A DNA stretch of 64,000 bases, from positions 28,031 to 92,030 of the forward strand of contig JALGPX010000004.1 in NCBI GenBank assembly GCA_023515795.1, read 5' to 3'. Below the pieces are notes generated by a model, which searched no databases, was not told the origin of the DNA, and worked only from the letters and a program-made list of their open reading frames with translations. Source of the DNA: Amoeboaphelidium occidentale. Taxonomy: Eukaryota > Aphelidiomycota > Aphelidea. Below, piece after piece: positions 39,896-50,645 of the stretch. Position 1 is the stretch's first letter. The number at the start of each line of letters is the position of its first letter. The position numbers and the translations under genes are program-made.

Positions 39896-41658
39896 GTGGC
39901 TCCTCTACGAACTGTCCATGGAACTCTTGTTCTCAACAAAAAGCACTAAACCCTTTAATGCCCACTGCTCAGACTAATTTCGATATTAAAACTTTTATCA
40001 CGACAACCGAAATGGGTGACATTTTCGATTTGAACATGACTCTATTACACCTGTTCAGACAATTGGTGATTTGTTAAACAGACGGTGAGAATACTTCAAG
40101 CTAGAGCAGAAACGCATAACGAGCCCAAGTAACANGTGGCTCCTCTACGATCTGTCCATGGAACTCTTGTTCTCAACAAAAAGCACTAAACCCTTTAATG
40201 CCCACTGCTCAGACTAATTTCAATATTAAAACTTTTATCACGACAACCGAAATGGGTGACATTTTCGATTTGAACATGACTCTATTACACCTGTTCAGAC
40301 AATTGGTGATTTGTTAAACAGACGGTGAGAATACTTCAAGCTAGAGCAGAAACGCATAACGAGCCCAAGTAACAACTAGTTCTCGCTTTGATTATTACAC
40401 GAGTACATTTCACACTTGGCTTAATGAACTTCATAAAGACGTGCAGCTTCTCCTGGATAACCAGAGTTGTGGATTAACGAAGTGCTAATTGAATACTATT
40501 CTTGGCCGTTTGTTCGACGAATTTTTTGAAGATTAACTCTATCGTGGGTTAAAAGGGCTTTGATTAAGCAAAGTGTAGACTGTATTAGCATTTGGCACAC
40601 GAGAAGATAAATATTTTTTCTGCTGCCGCTTAATCGGTATTGGTTTGGTCATTGTCAATTGTTTGCGATTCCGTGTTGCTGGAAAACAAATCGATTCAAA
40701 CCTGGAAAAACTGAATGCATTCAGGTTCTTGACGCCACATTTGATTCAAAAGAAATTTATGTGATTACAAAGAATGTAAAGTATTATACTGCAAGCAATT
40801 ATACCGAATGATATAGAGCGATGAAAGAGTTTATTTAAGCCACTACTCCACGAAAGAGAATTGATCGGTCGCATAATGTTGGAGTTGAAACAGCATTCAT
40901 CCAGCTTAAAAAGCTCCACTCTNAACCCTTTAATGCCCACTGCTCAGACTAATTTCGATATTAAAACTTTTATCACGACAACCGAAATGGGTGACATTTT
41001 CGATTTGAACATGACTCTATTACACCTGTTCAGACAATTGGTGATTTGTTAAACAGACGGTGAGAATACTTCAAGCTAGAGCAGAAACGCATAACGAGCC
41101 CAAGTAACAACTAGTTCTGGCTTTTATTATTACACAATTACATTTTACACTTGGCTTAATGAACTTCATAAAGACATGCAGCTTCTCCTGGATAACCAGA
41201 GCTGTGGATTAACGAAGTGCTAATTGAATACTATTCTTGGCCGTTTGTTCGACGAATTTTTTGAAGATTAACTCTATCGTGGGTTAAAAGGGCTTTGATT
41301 ACGCGAAGTGTAGACTGTATTAGCATTTGGCACACGAGAAGATTAATACCATTACTGCTGCCGCTTAATCGGTATTGGTTTGGTCATTGACGATTGTTTG
41401 CGATTCCGTGTTGCTGGAAAAACAATTTGATTGAAACCTGGAAAAACCTGAATGCATTCAGGTTCTTGACGCCACATTTGATTCAAGAAAATTTCTGTAA
41501 TTACAAAGAATGTAAAGTATTATACTGCAAGCAATTATACCGAATGATATAGAGCGATGAAAGAGTTTATTTAAGCCGCTTCTCCACGAAAGAGAATTGA
41601 TCGGTCGCATAATGTTGGAGTTGAAACAGCATTCATCCAGCTTAAAAAGCTCCACTCT
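39896..41658. repeat. Nested direct repeats of unknown nature upstream of Fanzor
   Basis: A 239-bp unit occurs at 39896-40134 and 40136-40374 around the N at 40135. A unit of about 735 bp, beginning within the second of these, occurs at 40189-40922 and 40924-41658 around the N at 40923. The units contain no recognisable protein. They may hold Fanzor 5' exons, a transposon end or a guide-RNA region. Whether the copies are real or assembly overlap cannot be told from the sequence. Confidence 0.6.
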
Positions 41659-42498
41659 TCCTCCTTGTAAATAAAACTGTAAACTGACTTTATCGCCCTG
41701 CGCTTTTGATAAGAGGCAAGGCAACAGTGAAGATTTCAGGGCTAAACATTTATGTTGCAGCGCTAAAAATTGAGAGCAACGCAAACGTCAGGCTAAAATC
41801 GTGCACTTACAACAAGTTCCCTAGTAATTTGAAGCATTTAATCTCAATTGTGTCTCAAAAAACCGGCTCAAATCATATGCCGAAGTGTTCTGTATTCGTG
41901 TCTGATTGAAAACCAAATGACAAATGCGGTCTGAACCATAAATTAACAAAAGAAAAGATAACTATTACCAGTAAAAGCAAATCATTATAAATGTGATCTC
42001 GAACCAACTTTGTTGCATGGCTGTAGTATTCAGTAATTCCAGCAAAAAATAGTTTGCAAAGCCTGCTCTGTTCGATTGAAGTTCCCATGAGTTCTATTAC
42101 CAAGAAAAGGATCCAAAAACGCATTCTGTTCCCAGCTATGCTCCTAGTCCACTTTAAGTCATGCCTGTTTCAGCCCATCGATGAGCTTGCTCTATGCGGT
42201 ATAAGAAGGACGAATCCAAAACTTACCCTTGGTTTATTAGCGAATTTGACTGGCCTATATCTTCCCGATTCAGAGTGCTACTCAAACTTCTGGATTCTTC
42301 GTCTGATCAGCCTGGACAAATTATAGTGGTAATTTTACGCAAATTAAATTCGAACACAATTAGTGTTGTAGCATACTATAGACCATGCAGATGATCAATA
42401 CGTGATCATACGATGACCCAGGTCATCCAGTGAACCAATGATAATAGACTATCCAGACGATTCTTGTGTAACCATGTGATGACTCGGGTCATCTGTTA
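41659..42498. other. Unassigned stretch with two near-palindromes
   Basis: Contains a minus-strand ATG frame of 83 codons (42124-41873) with two hydrophobic segments that I cannot assign. Two near-palindromes GATGAC-NNNN-GTCATC lie at 42412-42427 and 42478-42493. A consensus donor and acceptor pair on the minus strand (GTAAGTGCAC, then TTTTTAG, about 41745-41810) hints at a decayed spliced gene. Confidence 0.35.
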
Positions 42499-42747
42499 AG
42501 CCAAACAAACTTTCTGTCCAATAGATATCCATGATACATTAGATTTCGAGATCCAACGAGATTTGAATATTTGTACACACATGTAACCTTGAACGATTAA
42601 ATCACCCAATGATATCGCCGGATTTTGACGAACTGGCCAATGATATTGCAGGATTCGGAGCGAGCTAGATATACTCCCTTTAAGAAAGCGCATTCGTACT
42701 CCAGCTCGCAGCATGTAGACGCTTGAGCTGGAGCTCTGCGCGATAAA
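42499..42747 (-). repeat. Dispersed repeat, copy 3 (short-tail type B)
   Basis: Inverted relative to copies 1 and 2. The core (GAGCTGGAGCTCTGCGCG at its right end) and the block CTAGATATACTCCCTTTAAG are shared with all copies. The tail (GCCAAACAAACTTTCTGTCC, TACACACATGTAACCTTGAA) matches copy 2, with about 30 extra bases near 42610-42645. Confidence 0.8.
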
Positions 42748-42795
42748 ATGACTGAGTTCAATTAGTTTATTTACTTGATCGCAGGAGAAACGCGC

Positions 42796-44421
42796 TTAAG
42801 CACCACTAACAGGCGGTGCCATTTGACCACTTGCTTGTACTGAAGTAGCAGCTGATACATTAAAAGGACTTGTGTTCAATGCTGCAGGAACTAGCTGAGG
42901 AGAAGATACGGCAGGCACACCAGGACCGGAAGCTCCGGCTGGTACTATTTGAGATAATTGTGGAGCCACAGGTCCAGCAAGAGGTAAATTACCGTTGTTT
43001 GCGGGAACTTGCAATGTTGGACCACCTGTTTGGAAAGTAGGTCCTGGGAATCCCTGCAACTGGACATAATCAGCGAGATTCAAACCGTAGTAATTCTTGA
43101 AGTTTGACGCAACGTTTGCAGCCTTTGTTTGATCAGCCTTTTGTTGCCATACAATAACTTGCTGTGGAGAGAGCAATGATAAGCAGGCTGCGATAACATC
43201 TTCTGGTTTCGCATCCAGTTCAACACGCACATTTTCTGGAAGATCTGATCTGTTATTCAAAGATCCAGAAGAAATAGTTTGAACAGAGCACTTTTTGATA
43301 CTGAAAACTATCATAACCTTCATTTTATCCGCCTGTTTTTGCCACTGGGTTCTTTGTTCAGGTGTCATTTTTTCCAACAATGCAATTATATCATACGCTT
43401 CCATACCATTGATTTGATCGCCAGTGTACGTTTTTCCGTCGACTGTAAAAGTTTGAGCAGAAGGATTAATCGATGCTCCAACTTGCAAGTTTGAAGCGCC
43501 AACTGGTGGGATGCCTGGAGCAACAGCTGCTGGAATACCTGGTGTGATAGCTGCTGGAATGCTTGGTGGAACAGTTGGTTGTTGAGAAGCTTGAGTGGAG
43601 CGATACATGACAGCCATCATAATGTACTTTCCGTTTTCCATTAAAGCAATAATCTTGTACATTGGACCTGTTCCAACAGATACCTTATAGTTTGCAGGAG
43701 TATTTGGAGAACCATGCATTGGAACCGGTATCAAGTCATAAATAGTTCCTCCATTCTCGTCTGCCTGAATAGCTACAGAGATTGCTTTGAAACCATTTGA
43801 AGACTGGGCGCTCTTTGTGTAGCTCCCGCCGTAATTATCTGGTGAGATTGCAACACCACCATCAGAACATGTTACCTTCATAGCAGTAATTGATGGACCA
43901 AAGAAATCAATGCCAGTCACAATTGCAGTATTACCACAATCGATCAATTTAACATCAATCTTTCGACCATATGTTCGTGTAACTGCACCATTATCCGTGT
44001 GAGTCAAAATAACAAGACCAACAATTCTGGTTGACTCGTCTCTTAGTTTCTGAATAATAGCACCAACGCCCTTGATTTGTTTTACATCCAAAGAACCAGC
44101 AATAGACGAACCATCTTGAATCATCTTGATGCCAGCAGAATCTTCAATAATTGACATTGAAGATAAGTCACCTCTGTAAAGCATTGAATTCGCGGAAGGA
44201 ACGCCAAAAGAGTAAACCTTATTATCAGCAGAACAGGGGAAAGACAAAGAATCCAAGTAACCATCTTTAACTGAATACGTAAATGATGGCCCATATTGGC
44301 CTGCACACGTGTCCGTATCATCAACATAGTATGAACCAAAAGTAGCGGAGTCACTCTGCGCCAACGATAATAAGCTCAGAGCAGATACAGCAATAATTGT
44401 TTTTAAATCTAATTTCATCAT
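42796..44421 (-). CDS. Large secreted protein, Pro/Gly-rich C-terminus, uncharacterised
   Basis: 541 residues from the ATG pair at 44421/44418 (MMKLDLKTIIAVSALSLL), which opens a signal peptide cleaved about residue 23. The N-terminal 240 residues are beta-rich with several Cys. A PAITPGIPAAVAPGIPP-type repeat linker follows, then two related helical modules (ALLEKMTPEQRTQWQKQADK and CLSLLSPQQVIVWQQKADQ). The C-terminus is rich in Pro, Ala and Gln. It could be a cell-wall or secreted adhesive protein, but no family was identified. It lies between repeat copy 3 and the secreted F-box/ankyrin gene. Confidence 0.6.
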   Translation of the reverse strand: MMKLDLKTIIAVSALSLLSLAQSDSATFGSYYVDDTDTCAGQYGPSFTYSVKDGYLDSLSFPCSADNKVYSFGVPSANSMLYRGDLSSMSIIEDSAGIKMIQDGSSIAGSLDVKQIKGVGAIIQKLRDESTRIVGLVILTHTDNGAVTRTYGRKIDVKLIDCGNTAIVTGIDFFGPSITAMKVTCSDGGVAISPDNYGGSYTKSAQSSNGFKAISVAIQADENGGTIYDLIPVPMHGSPNTPANYKVSVGTGPMYKIIALMENGKYIMMAVMYRSTQASQQPTVPPSIPAAITPGIPAAVAPGIPPVGASNLQVGASINPSAQTFTVDGKTYTGDQINGMEAYDIIALLEKMTPEQRTQWQKQADKMKVMIVFSIKKCSVQTISSGSLNNRSDLPENVRVELDAKPEDVIAACLSLLSPQQVIVWQQKADQTKAANVASNFKNYYGLNLADYVQLQGFPGPTFQTGGPTLQVPANNGNLPLAGPVAPQLSQIVPAGASGPGVPAVSSPQLVPAALNTSPFNVSAATSVQASGQMAPPVSGA

Positions 44422-44741
44422 GAAAATAAAAGATTGTTGTGAATTCGTGACTACATCAGCAAGATTCACAAAACGTTGCAGAGTAGCATCTTGATCTCAA
44501 ACATCCAATCATGATTCAATCGAAGGATTATATGGCACGTTGCGAGTGTCTTACTGCCTGAGCAAGTCCAATATCAAGTGAGTGGATATATTAAGGTATC
44601 GATTATCTCTTTGTACGCCGTGTTAATCATTATTAGGATCTTTAGGGATGTTTGAATTACTTGTATGTGAACCACGTGGTCTGCGGAGATTTAAAGTTTT
44701 CACGCCAGCTCAAATCGTTTGAACTTTCATTCTATTAAACG
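44422..44741. other. Divergent promoter of two secreted-protein genes
   Basis: Intergenic region between two genes that both encode signal peptides; it includes the CACGTG palindrome at 44671-44680. Confidence 0.5.
44671..44680 (+). promoter_or_regulatory. CACGTG palindrome upstream of secreted F-box/ankyrin gene
   Basis: ACCACGTGGT is a perfect 10-bp palindrome 62-71 bp before the ATG at 44742 and shares CACGTGGT with the site before the other signal-peptide/F-box-like gene (8599-8612). A bHLH-type site is inferred. Confidence 0.35.
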
Positions 44742-46294
44742 ATGTTTTTCATTTATATTACAGTCTTTCTAGTATTAATTGTCGGCCTGGTACAAAGCAA
44801 TTCGAACTTCAGAGGTCTGCCAAACGAAATCGTCAGCACGATTGCATTGGGTTTAGAGCCTGACAATCTCGCGCAAATACTGATGACAAACAAGGCTTTT
44901 AATGAAAATCTATCTTCTGAAACTTTCCGTTCACAGTGGTGCTCGAAAGAGTTTCAGCATCAGAATGCTTCAATTGATGTTACGAAGCTGAAAGTCTTCA
45001 TACATTTTTGCTCCTCAATTCCTGAGTTCGAACAAAGGATAGAAGATTTATGCAGGAACATAGAAGAATTCAAGTTTGATTTGTTACAAGTTGGGTTAGA
45101 ACAGAGCGCGTTTGAGGGCAACTTGAAACTGATGGAAATCTTCATAATGAAACGCGCTAAATTGACTAAACGTGTGTTTGAAATTGCGTGTCTTGGTGGA
45201 AAAATACATGCTGTGATTTATCTTTTGGAGTCCGGGTTCAGTATACCTGCGAAAAGTACTGCTTTAGAGTTTGCGATTAGAAGTGGCAACATGTACGTTG
45301 TAAATCATATTGTGGCACATGTTGANNNNNNNNNNNNNNNNTACATGCTGTGATTTATCTTTTGGAGTCCGGGTTCAGTATACCTACGAAAAGTACTGCT
45401 TTAGAGTTTGCGATTAGAAGTGGCAACATGTACGTTGTAAATCATATTGTGGCACATGTTGATTGTTCTTATCAGAATTGGCAAGCTTTGTACATGGCTA
45501 TTTGGTTGGGAAATAATCAGGCAGTCAGTGCCATCAAACGGAAATGTCGGTCACCAGATGGTAAAACAATTGATTTCGTTGACGCCGTAAAAGACGACAT
45601 TCTAGATGAAATAGCAAAGAAAGATAATTTAGATGCATTGAAATTACTATTAGGACAAAGAATGATTTCCCATGATGTTGTTAGGAATGAAGTATTGGAG
45701 GCTGGAATCGAGTTTGGTGCCAAGAAGATGATAAGTTTCTTCATTCAATTTGTCCCAGACACCATCGGACAAGATAATATCAATGATATGGCTATATACG
45801 ATAGAGATGAAATGCTTGCTCAAGTTTGGGTGCGTATCGCTGCAAGAAAGTTTGATTTTTGTTCCTGTATGCAAGCTTCTGTAAAACACAAAAGTCTTAA
45901 AGCTCTTGAATTCCTCGCATCAAAGGGTTTAGTATCAAGCTGTTACGGCGGTAAAATCATTATTCAGACAGTCAGATCCAATGATGTTCAGGTTTTCGAT
46001 ATAATTGTAGCTTTTGTTGACTGGAAAGCTAATCGTAACTTCATGCAAGTCATAGCTCTGGCTGGAAATTACGAACCGAGGATGTTTGAACGGATATATA
46101 GAGTTATTAAGACCCAAGATGAGAGTTTGGCGGATCACATGATAATTAATGCAATCAATACTAACCAACTCCAATGTATTGCACAAGTTTTGAAAAGCAA
46201 ACATGCGCTGAATACTGTCAGAATATTTCAGACTGTTCTACCAGAAAGAATCAAACAATTAGTTCTCATGGGGTTTCTGCAATTCGCTGCATAG
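44742..46294 (+). CDS. Signal-peptide, F-box-like and ankyrin-repeat protein (assembly-split)
   Basis: The start MFFIYITVFLVLIVGLVQS is a signal peptide or membrane anchor. Directly after it, LPNEIVSTIALGLEPDNLAQ followed by KAFNEN and FRSQWCSKEF fits an F-box (LPxEIxxxIxxxLxxxdL...W). The rest is ankyrin-type helices (VIYLLESGFSIP, ALEFAIRSGNMYVVNHIV, ALKLLLG). 45205-45325 and 45342-45462 are the same 121 bp around a 16-N gap. Counted once, the protein is about 471 residues. F-box proteins recruit targets to SCF ubiquitin ligases, normally inside the cell; a secreted one suggests an effector acting in a host, which is inference. Confidence 0.65.
45205..45462. other. Assembly junction: 16-N gap flanked by 121-bp direct repeats
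   Basis: 45205-45325 and 45342-45462 differ by one or two bases and flank the N run at 45326-45341. The duplication breaks the reading frame of the ankyrin gene artificially. Confidence 0.8.
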
Positions 46295-46331
46295 ATTATA
46301 CAGAGTAATAGACATTCATAGAGATTTAATT

Positions 46332-48981
46332 CTATTTGAACGACGGGAATGCATGTTTAAATACATCAATGTACTCTTTAGCAAACACAGGCTCAATTCC
46401 ACTTTTCACTGAATCGTCTAAATCTTCGAAGTCTGCAGCATTAGCACTAGGCATAACAATTTTCTTAATACCCATCCGTTTCGCTGCAATAATTTTTTCC
46501 TTGAGACCTCCAATTTTAAGCACCTTGCCAGTAAGCGTTATTTCTCCAGTCATGGCCAAATCCCGTGGCAAAGGGGTATTCAAAGCCAGAGACAAAAGAC
46601 TCGAACAAATCGTAATACCCGCACTCGGTCCATCTTTAGGAATCGCTCCTTCAGGTACATGGGTATGAACAAGAGCATGATCAAAGAATTACTTGTTGAT
46701 TCGTTTGTTCATACTGTCAGGCAATGTCTGTAGGAAGTGCCTTGCGAATGCGTAAGAAATACTGGATGACTCTTTCATCACATCTCCCAGTTGACCTGTT
46801 CTATGAAATCCTGGATGAGATTTTTCATGCCATGGTGCTTCCAGAACGCTTTCAATAAACAAAGATGATCCGCTCAACGCATTAAACGCAAGACCTATGG
46901 AAACTCCAGAAGGAAGTTCTGGATAAATGTTGGCATCTGAGTAAACAGGGCTACCAACATACTTATGCAAACTTTCCCGAGTAATCTCAACAGGACCTGA
47001 TTGTTTCTCTTCTATAATTTCCAAAGCTAATTTTCGAACAATCTTTTCAAGCTGCTTCTTCAGATTCCTAACGCCATTCTCTCTACAGTATTCCTGAATC
47101 AAAGTATTGAGGGCATCATCAGTAAGATTAATATCCTCTTCTTTAACTCCAGAATCTTTCAAAACTGCTGGTATCAAGTATTGTCGCGCTATTGCTACTT
47201 TCTCTTCATTAACATACCCAGAAAGCGATATAACTTCCATTCTATCCAGTAGAGGTCCTGGAATTGTGTCAAGACTATTGGCGGTACAAATGAAAAGAAC
47301 CTTGGATAAATCAATTGGAACATCCATGTAGTGATCCAAAAAAGAACTATTCTGTTCAGGATCTAGAACTTCAAGCAATGCAGACGAAGGGTCTCCATTA
47401 TGACCGCCTCTTCCAATCTTGTCCACCTCATCCAAAAGAATAAGAGGATTCTCTGTCTGAGCTTTTTTCAAAGCTTGAATAAGTTTTCCTGGAAGAGCTC
47501 CAACATAAGTTCTTCTGTGACCCTTTATCTCCGCAACATCGTATAATCCACCAACACTAAATCTGTAAAACTCCCTGTTCAAAGCTCGAGCGATAGACTT
47601 TCCTATAGACGTTTTTCCGACACCTAGACAAATAAGAGACGATCTTACATCAAGGATTACCCGGTGGCCCTGAAAGACAAACAATTTTTCCTTCAACAGA
47701 TCCACGAAGCTTTCCAACAGCTATAAATTCGAGAATTCTTTCCTTGACATCCTTCAAACCATAATGATCCTCATTAAGAACCTTCTCAGCAGCTAAAACA
47801 TCTAAATTTTCTTTAGATTTCTTTCCCCAAGGTATATCTGTGAGCCAATTCAAATAATTCATTGTCAGGTTATATTCTTGAGCAGAAGGCCTCAAAGTTG
47901 ATAATTTACCGACTTCGTCTTCAAACACTTTCTTTGCATATTCTGGCATGCTCAATTCGCTAGCCTTCTTCCTGAATTTTTCAACAGCTTTTTCTGCCGA
48001 TATACTTTCAATTCCCAGTTCTTTTTGGATTTTCTTCAATCTTTCCTGCAAAAATGCTTCGCGATCTTTATCACTCAACTTCTTTTCCACATCTTGAGTA
48101 ATTTCAATTTGCAATTCAGCATTCCAAATCTCATTCTTCAATAACTTTAAACCAGCTTTCAAACGATGCTCGATAGATGAAGACTGAAGAATTTCTTGCA
48201 TATCTTCAACTTCGCCGTCAGATATTGCTCCAACAAAATCAGCCAACTTTGCAGGGTCTCTCTCAAGCTCTTTAGGTCCTTCCAAATTTCTCATGAAATC
48301 ATTCAACTGATCTCTAACAAGCGGATTCATATTCGCAAGGGTGTTTAAAGTGCTTACGACTTCTTTAAGCAGAGGCCTGATCGTTTCTTCGTCGTAATCG
48401 TCGTCTTTAAATGAGGATACAGTAACATAAGATAAGGAAGTCCCACTTTCTATAACCGCAGCAGGATCTCGCTTCGAAGCATCTTCATCAACAAGAGGAG
48501 CGTACAATTCATCAATAGTCACCCGCTTTTGAGGAAACAAGAACACAGTAAGTGAACCATTAGGCCCAGGAATAACATTGTGAATTTGTGCCAAAATTCC
48601 GACTTTATGGACATCCTTGGTGGAATTAATCACTTCCGTAGGCGCGTCATCACTCTTGCTATAAAACAAACTTATCGTGGTCTTATTGTTCTGCAATTCA
48701 TTAGTCACTCCAGCAATTACACTGGCATCCTTTAGCGTCAAAGCTTTGTAAAATCCAGGAAAATGTGGTCTTTGGGCTGTGGCTATTCCAACAATTCTTG
48801 CTCTGGAACCATCAGTGACGTTTCGTTCCAAAATGGAATTCTCAATTACTTTAAGTGCCTTGTGAATTCTAGAGGAATTATCATCAGCACCTTTCTTGTT
48901 CAATGTTCCGCCGTTTCTGCCTTTTTTAACTAAGCAAACTGCGGAATTACTGAATGTTCTCCAAAGCGGTCGAATGATCAT
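46332..48981 (-). CDS. PIM1: Mitochondrial Lon protease Pim1-like, with an in-frame stop
   Basis: Exons 48981-47661 and 47623-46332 (intron 37 nt) encode 870 positions. The start [20 protein letters not shown] looks like a presequence. The Lon N-domain, the AAA+ domain ([20 protein letters not shown]alker [12 protein letters not shown]alker B) and the protease domain follow. The catalytic Ser lies in PKDGPSAG and the Lys in [18 protein letters not shown] at 46691-46689, between NKRINK and [14 protein letters not shown], interrupts the frame before both catalytic residues; no consensus intron removes it. A sequencing error, a recent loss or read-through are possible. Lon degrades oxidised matrix proteins. 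Confidence 0.85.
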
Positions 48982-49165
48982 ATCGCGAATTAAAATGAGT
49001 TATTCCTTTTCTGCGTATTTAAAACGATAAGCCTTCGATTTGAAACCCTAATTGGGTGTTTTAGTGCCCAGCCATCGATCATTGGCCAGTTAATCTCGTG
49101 GTTGCATAGCTGAATCTCGTTGGCTAAAAGCTGGATCCTCCCTTTGATAATTTTTTTTACCGATT
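48982..49165. other. Divergent promoter region (Lon and small secreted gene)
   Basis: Short region between divergent genes. No specific feature recognised. Confidence 0.4.
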
Positions 49166-49516
49166 ATGTTTCAACTAAAGTCAATTGCTGTTTTGGCGTT
49201 ATCAATTGCTTCACTTAACGCTATGCCACTCATGATGCCAATGAACCAGTTTGAACTTGAGGCTGGGATCCGTGAGCCTGTTGAGATTGACATTAGCGTG
49301 TCGCAGTTGATCAGAAACGGACATAAGGTCGCAGAGATCGTTGAAATTGATATTCACAGACCATTTGCTCCGTTGTTCGACTTTTTGAGAGCTCTCGCTG
49401 GCATTACTGGTAATAATGCTCATGATTCTGGTTGTGGTGAACATTCAGAGCAGAAACACGAAACCCGCAGAGAAGTTCCTCATTTCGGAGTTCAGCACAA
49501 TAATTACATGGACTAG
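49166..49516 (+). CDS. Small secreted protein, 116 aa
   Basis: Starts at the ATG at 49166 with a signal peptide (MFQLKSIAVLALSIASLNAM), followed by a Met-rich start of the mature chain (PLMMPMNQFEL), an amphipathic middle and a His-rich tail (CGEHSEQKHE). There is a single Cys and no recognised family. An AATAAA lies 16 bp after the stop. Probably an uncharacterised secreted or cell-surface peptide. Confidence 0.6.
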   Translation: MFQLKSIAVLALSIASLNAMPLMMPMNQFELEAGIREPVEIDISVSQLIRNGHKVAEIVEIDIHRPFAPLFDFLRALAGITGNNAHDSGCGEHSEQKHETRREVPHFGVQHNNYMD

Positions 49517-49587
49517 AACTCCCACTTTACAACAATAAATGCGTTATTATTTCAGATTTTGTTTATTAGCTTTTGAGTGATGAACAT

Positions 49588-50622
49588 TTACATCCAGTTG
49601 AGAGTGTAAGTAGTTTTCTGGTGATAATATGAACCTGGTTGGATCATCACGTTACTCTTCCATTTATCCTGATTAACAGCGTCCGGCAAGTAATGCGTTT
49701 CGATTGCGACACCTGCATTCTCCTGATACAGCCCATCCTTCAAATTCTTTTGATGTGTCGATTTTGCTGGAATATCTCTCAAATAATTACCCGTATAAAT
49801 TTGAAACCCAGGTTCCGTGGAAGAAATCGATAATTCTAAATCGGCAGAGGATAAAGTGCACAAGTTTTTCTCAGTCTTGTTGCCAAATTCTGAAACATTG
49901 TTGCTGCTCACGAAATAATGGTCGTATCCTTTGTGTGGTATGTTTAGTAGTTTCTTGATATCTTTCTGCAGCTGTTTTTTGTTAGCAAAGTCGAAAGGAG
50001 TGTTTTCAACAGGAAGAATCTTCCCAGTAGGAATAAGGTCGTTATCTGTTTCAACGTAATAAGCACAAGAAGTCAGCAATTCATGAGAAAGAACATTTTT
50101 CTGGCTTTTAAATCCATCCAAGTTAAAATACGTATGCAGAGTGAGACATAATGGCGTTGAACGGTTGCCAAGATTCTTGGCTTGATACTCGACCTCTAGC
50201 GACATGCCACAAATGGAATACTTCACAGAAAACTGAACATCGCATGGATATCCTTCTTCTTGGTCCAATGACAGGTAATTAAGCGTAACAGAACTATTTG
50301 AATGTTCCTTGATCTTCCATTCAACAAAACTTAGTCCTTTGTCGCCTCCGTGAAGACTGTGTTTTCCATGATTATTAGTTACACTGTAGATTTTGTCTTC
50401 GGCTTTAAAGGAAGAATTGCTGACACGATTTGCTATCCTTCCGCAGATACAATTAAAGTATGGCGTCTTTTGGTCTCCATGATTTGCTCCAACAAGAATG
50501 TCTCGCCATTCCTTCGTCACATTATCATACACCAACCATTCTAAAAGACTTGCACCGAACGCAGCCACGGTAATCTTCATTGTACCATCTTCCGACCGTA
50601 TTTCGACATTCTCCTGAGCCAT
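49588..50622 (-). CDS. Aldose 1-epimerase (mutarotase)
   Basis: 344 residues from the ATG at 50622 (MAQENVEIRSEDG). Conserved blocks are CGRIANRVSNSSF, NNHGKHSLHGG (substrate-binding Asn and first His), LTLHTYFNL (catalytic His) and VAIETHYLPDAVN (the Glu base region; usually ETQ/E). It interconverts alpha and beta anomers of hexoses, feeding galactose and glucose metabolism in the cytosol. Its start is only 23 bp from the divergent SET-MYND start. Confidence 0.88.
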   Translation of the reverse strand: MAQENVEIRSEDGTMKITVAAFGASLLEWLVYDNVTKEWRDILVGANHGDQKTPYFNCICGRIANRVSNSSFKAEDKIYSVTNNHGKHSLHGGDKGLSFVEWKIKEHSNSSVTLNYLSLDQEEGYPCDVQFSVKYSICGMSLEVEYQAKNLGNRSTPLCLTLHTYFNLDGFKSQKNVLSHELLTSCAYYVETDNDLIPTGKILPVENTPFDFANKKQLQKDIKKLLNIPHKGYDHYFVSSNNVSEFGNKTEKNLCTLSSADLELSISSTEPGFQIYTGNYLRDIPAKSTHQKNLKDGLYQENAGVAIETHYLPDAVNQDKWKSNVMIQPGSYYHQKTTYTLNWM

Positions 50623-50645
50623 CGCCAATTTGTATTCAACAAACG

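Noticed and set aside
42796-44421. Intron inside the large secreted-protein gene near 43220-43310
   Set aside because: Several GT and AG pairs exist, but none removes an in-frame segment with a clear gain in consensus, and the unspliced frame is open.
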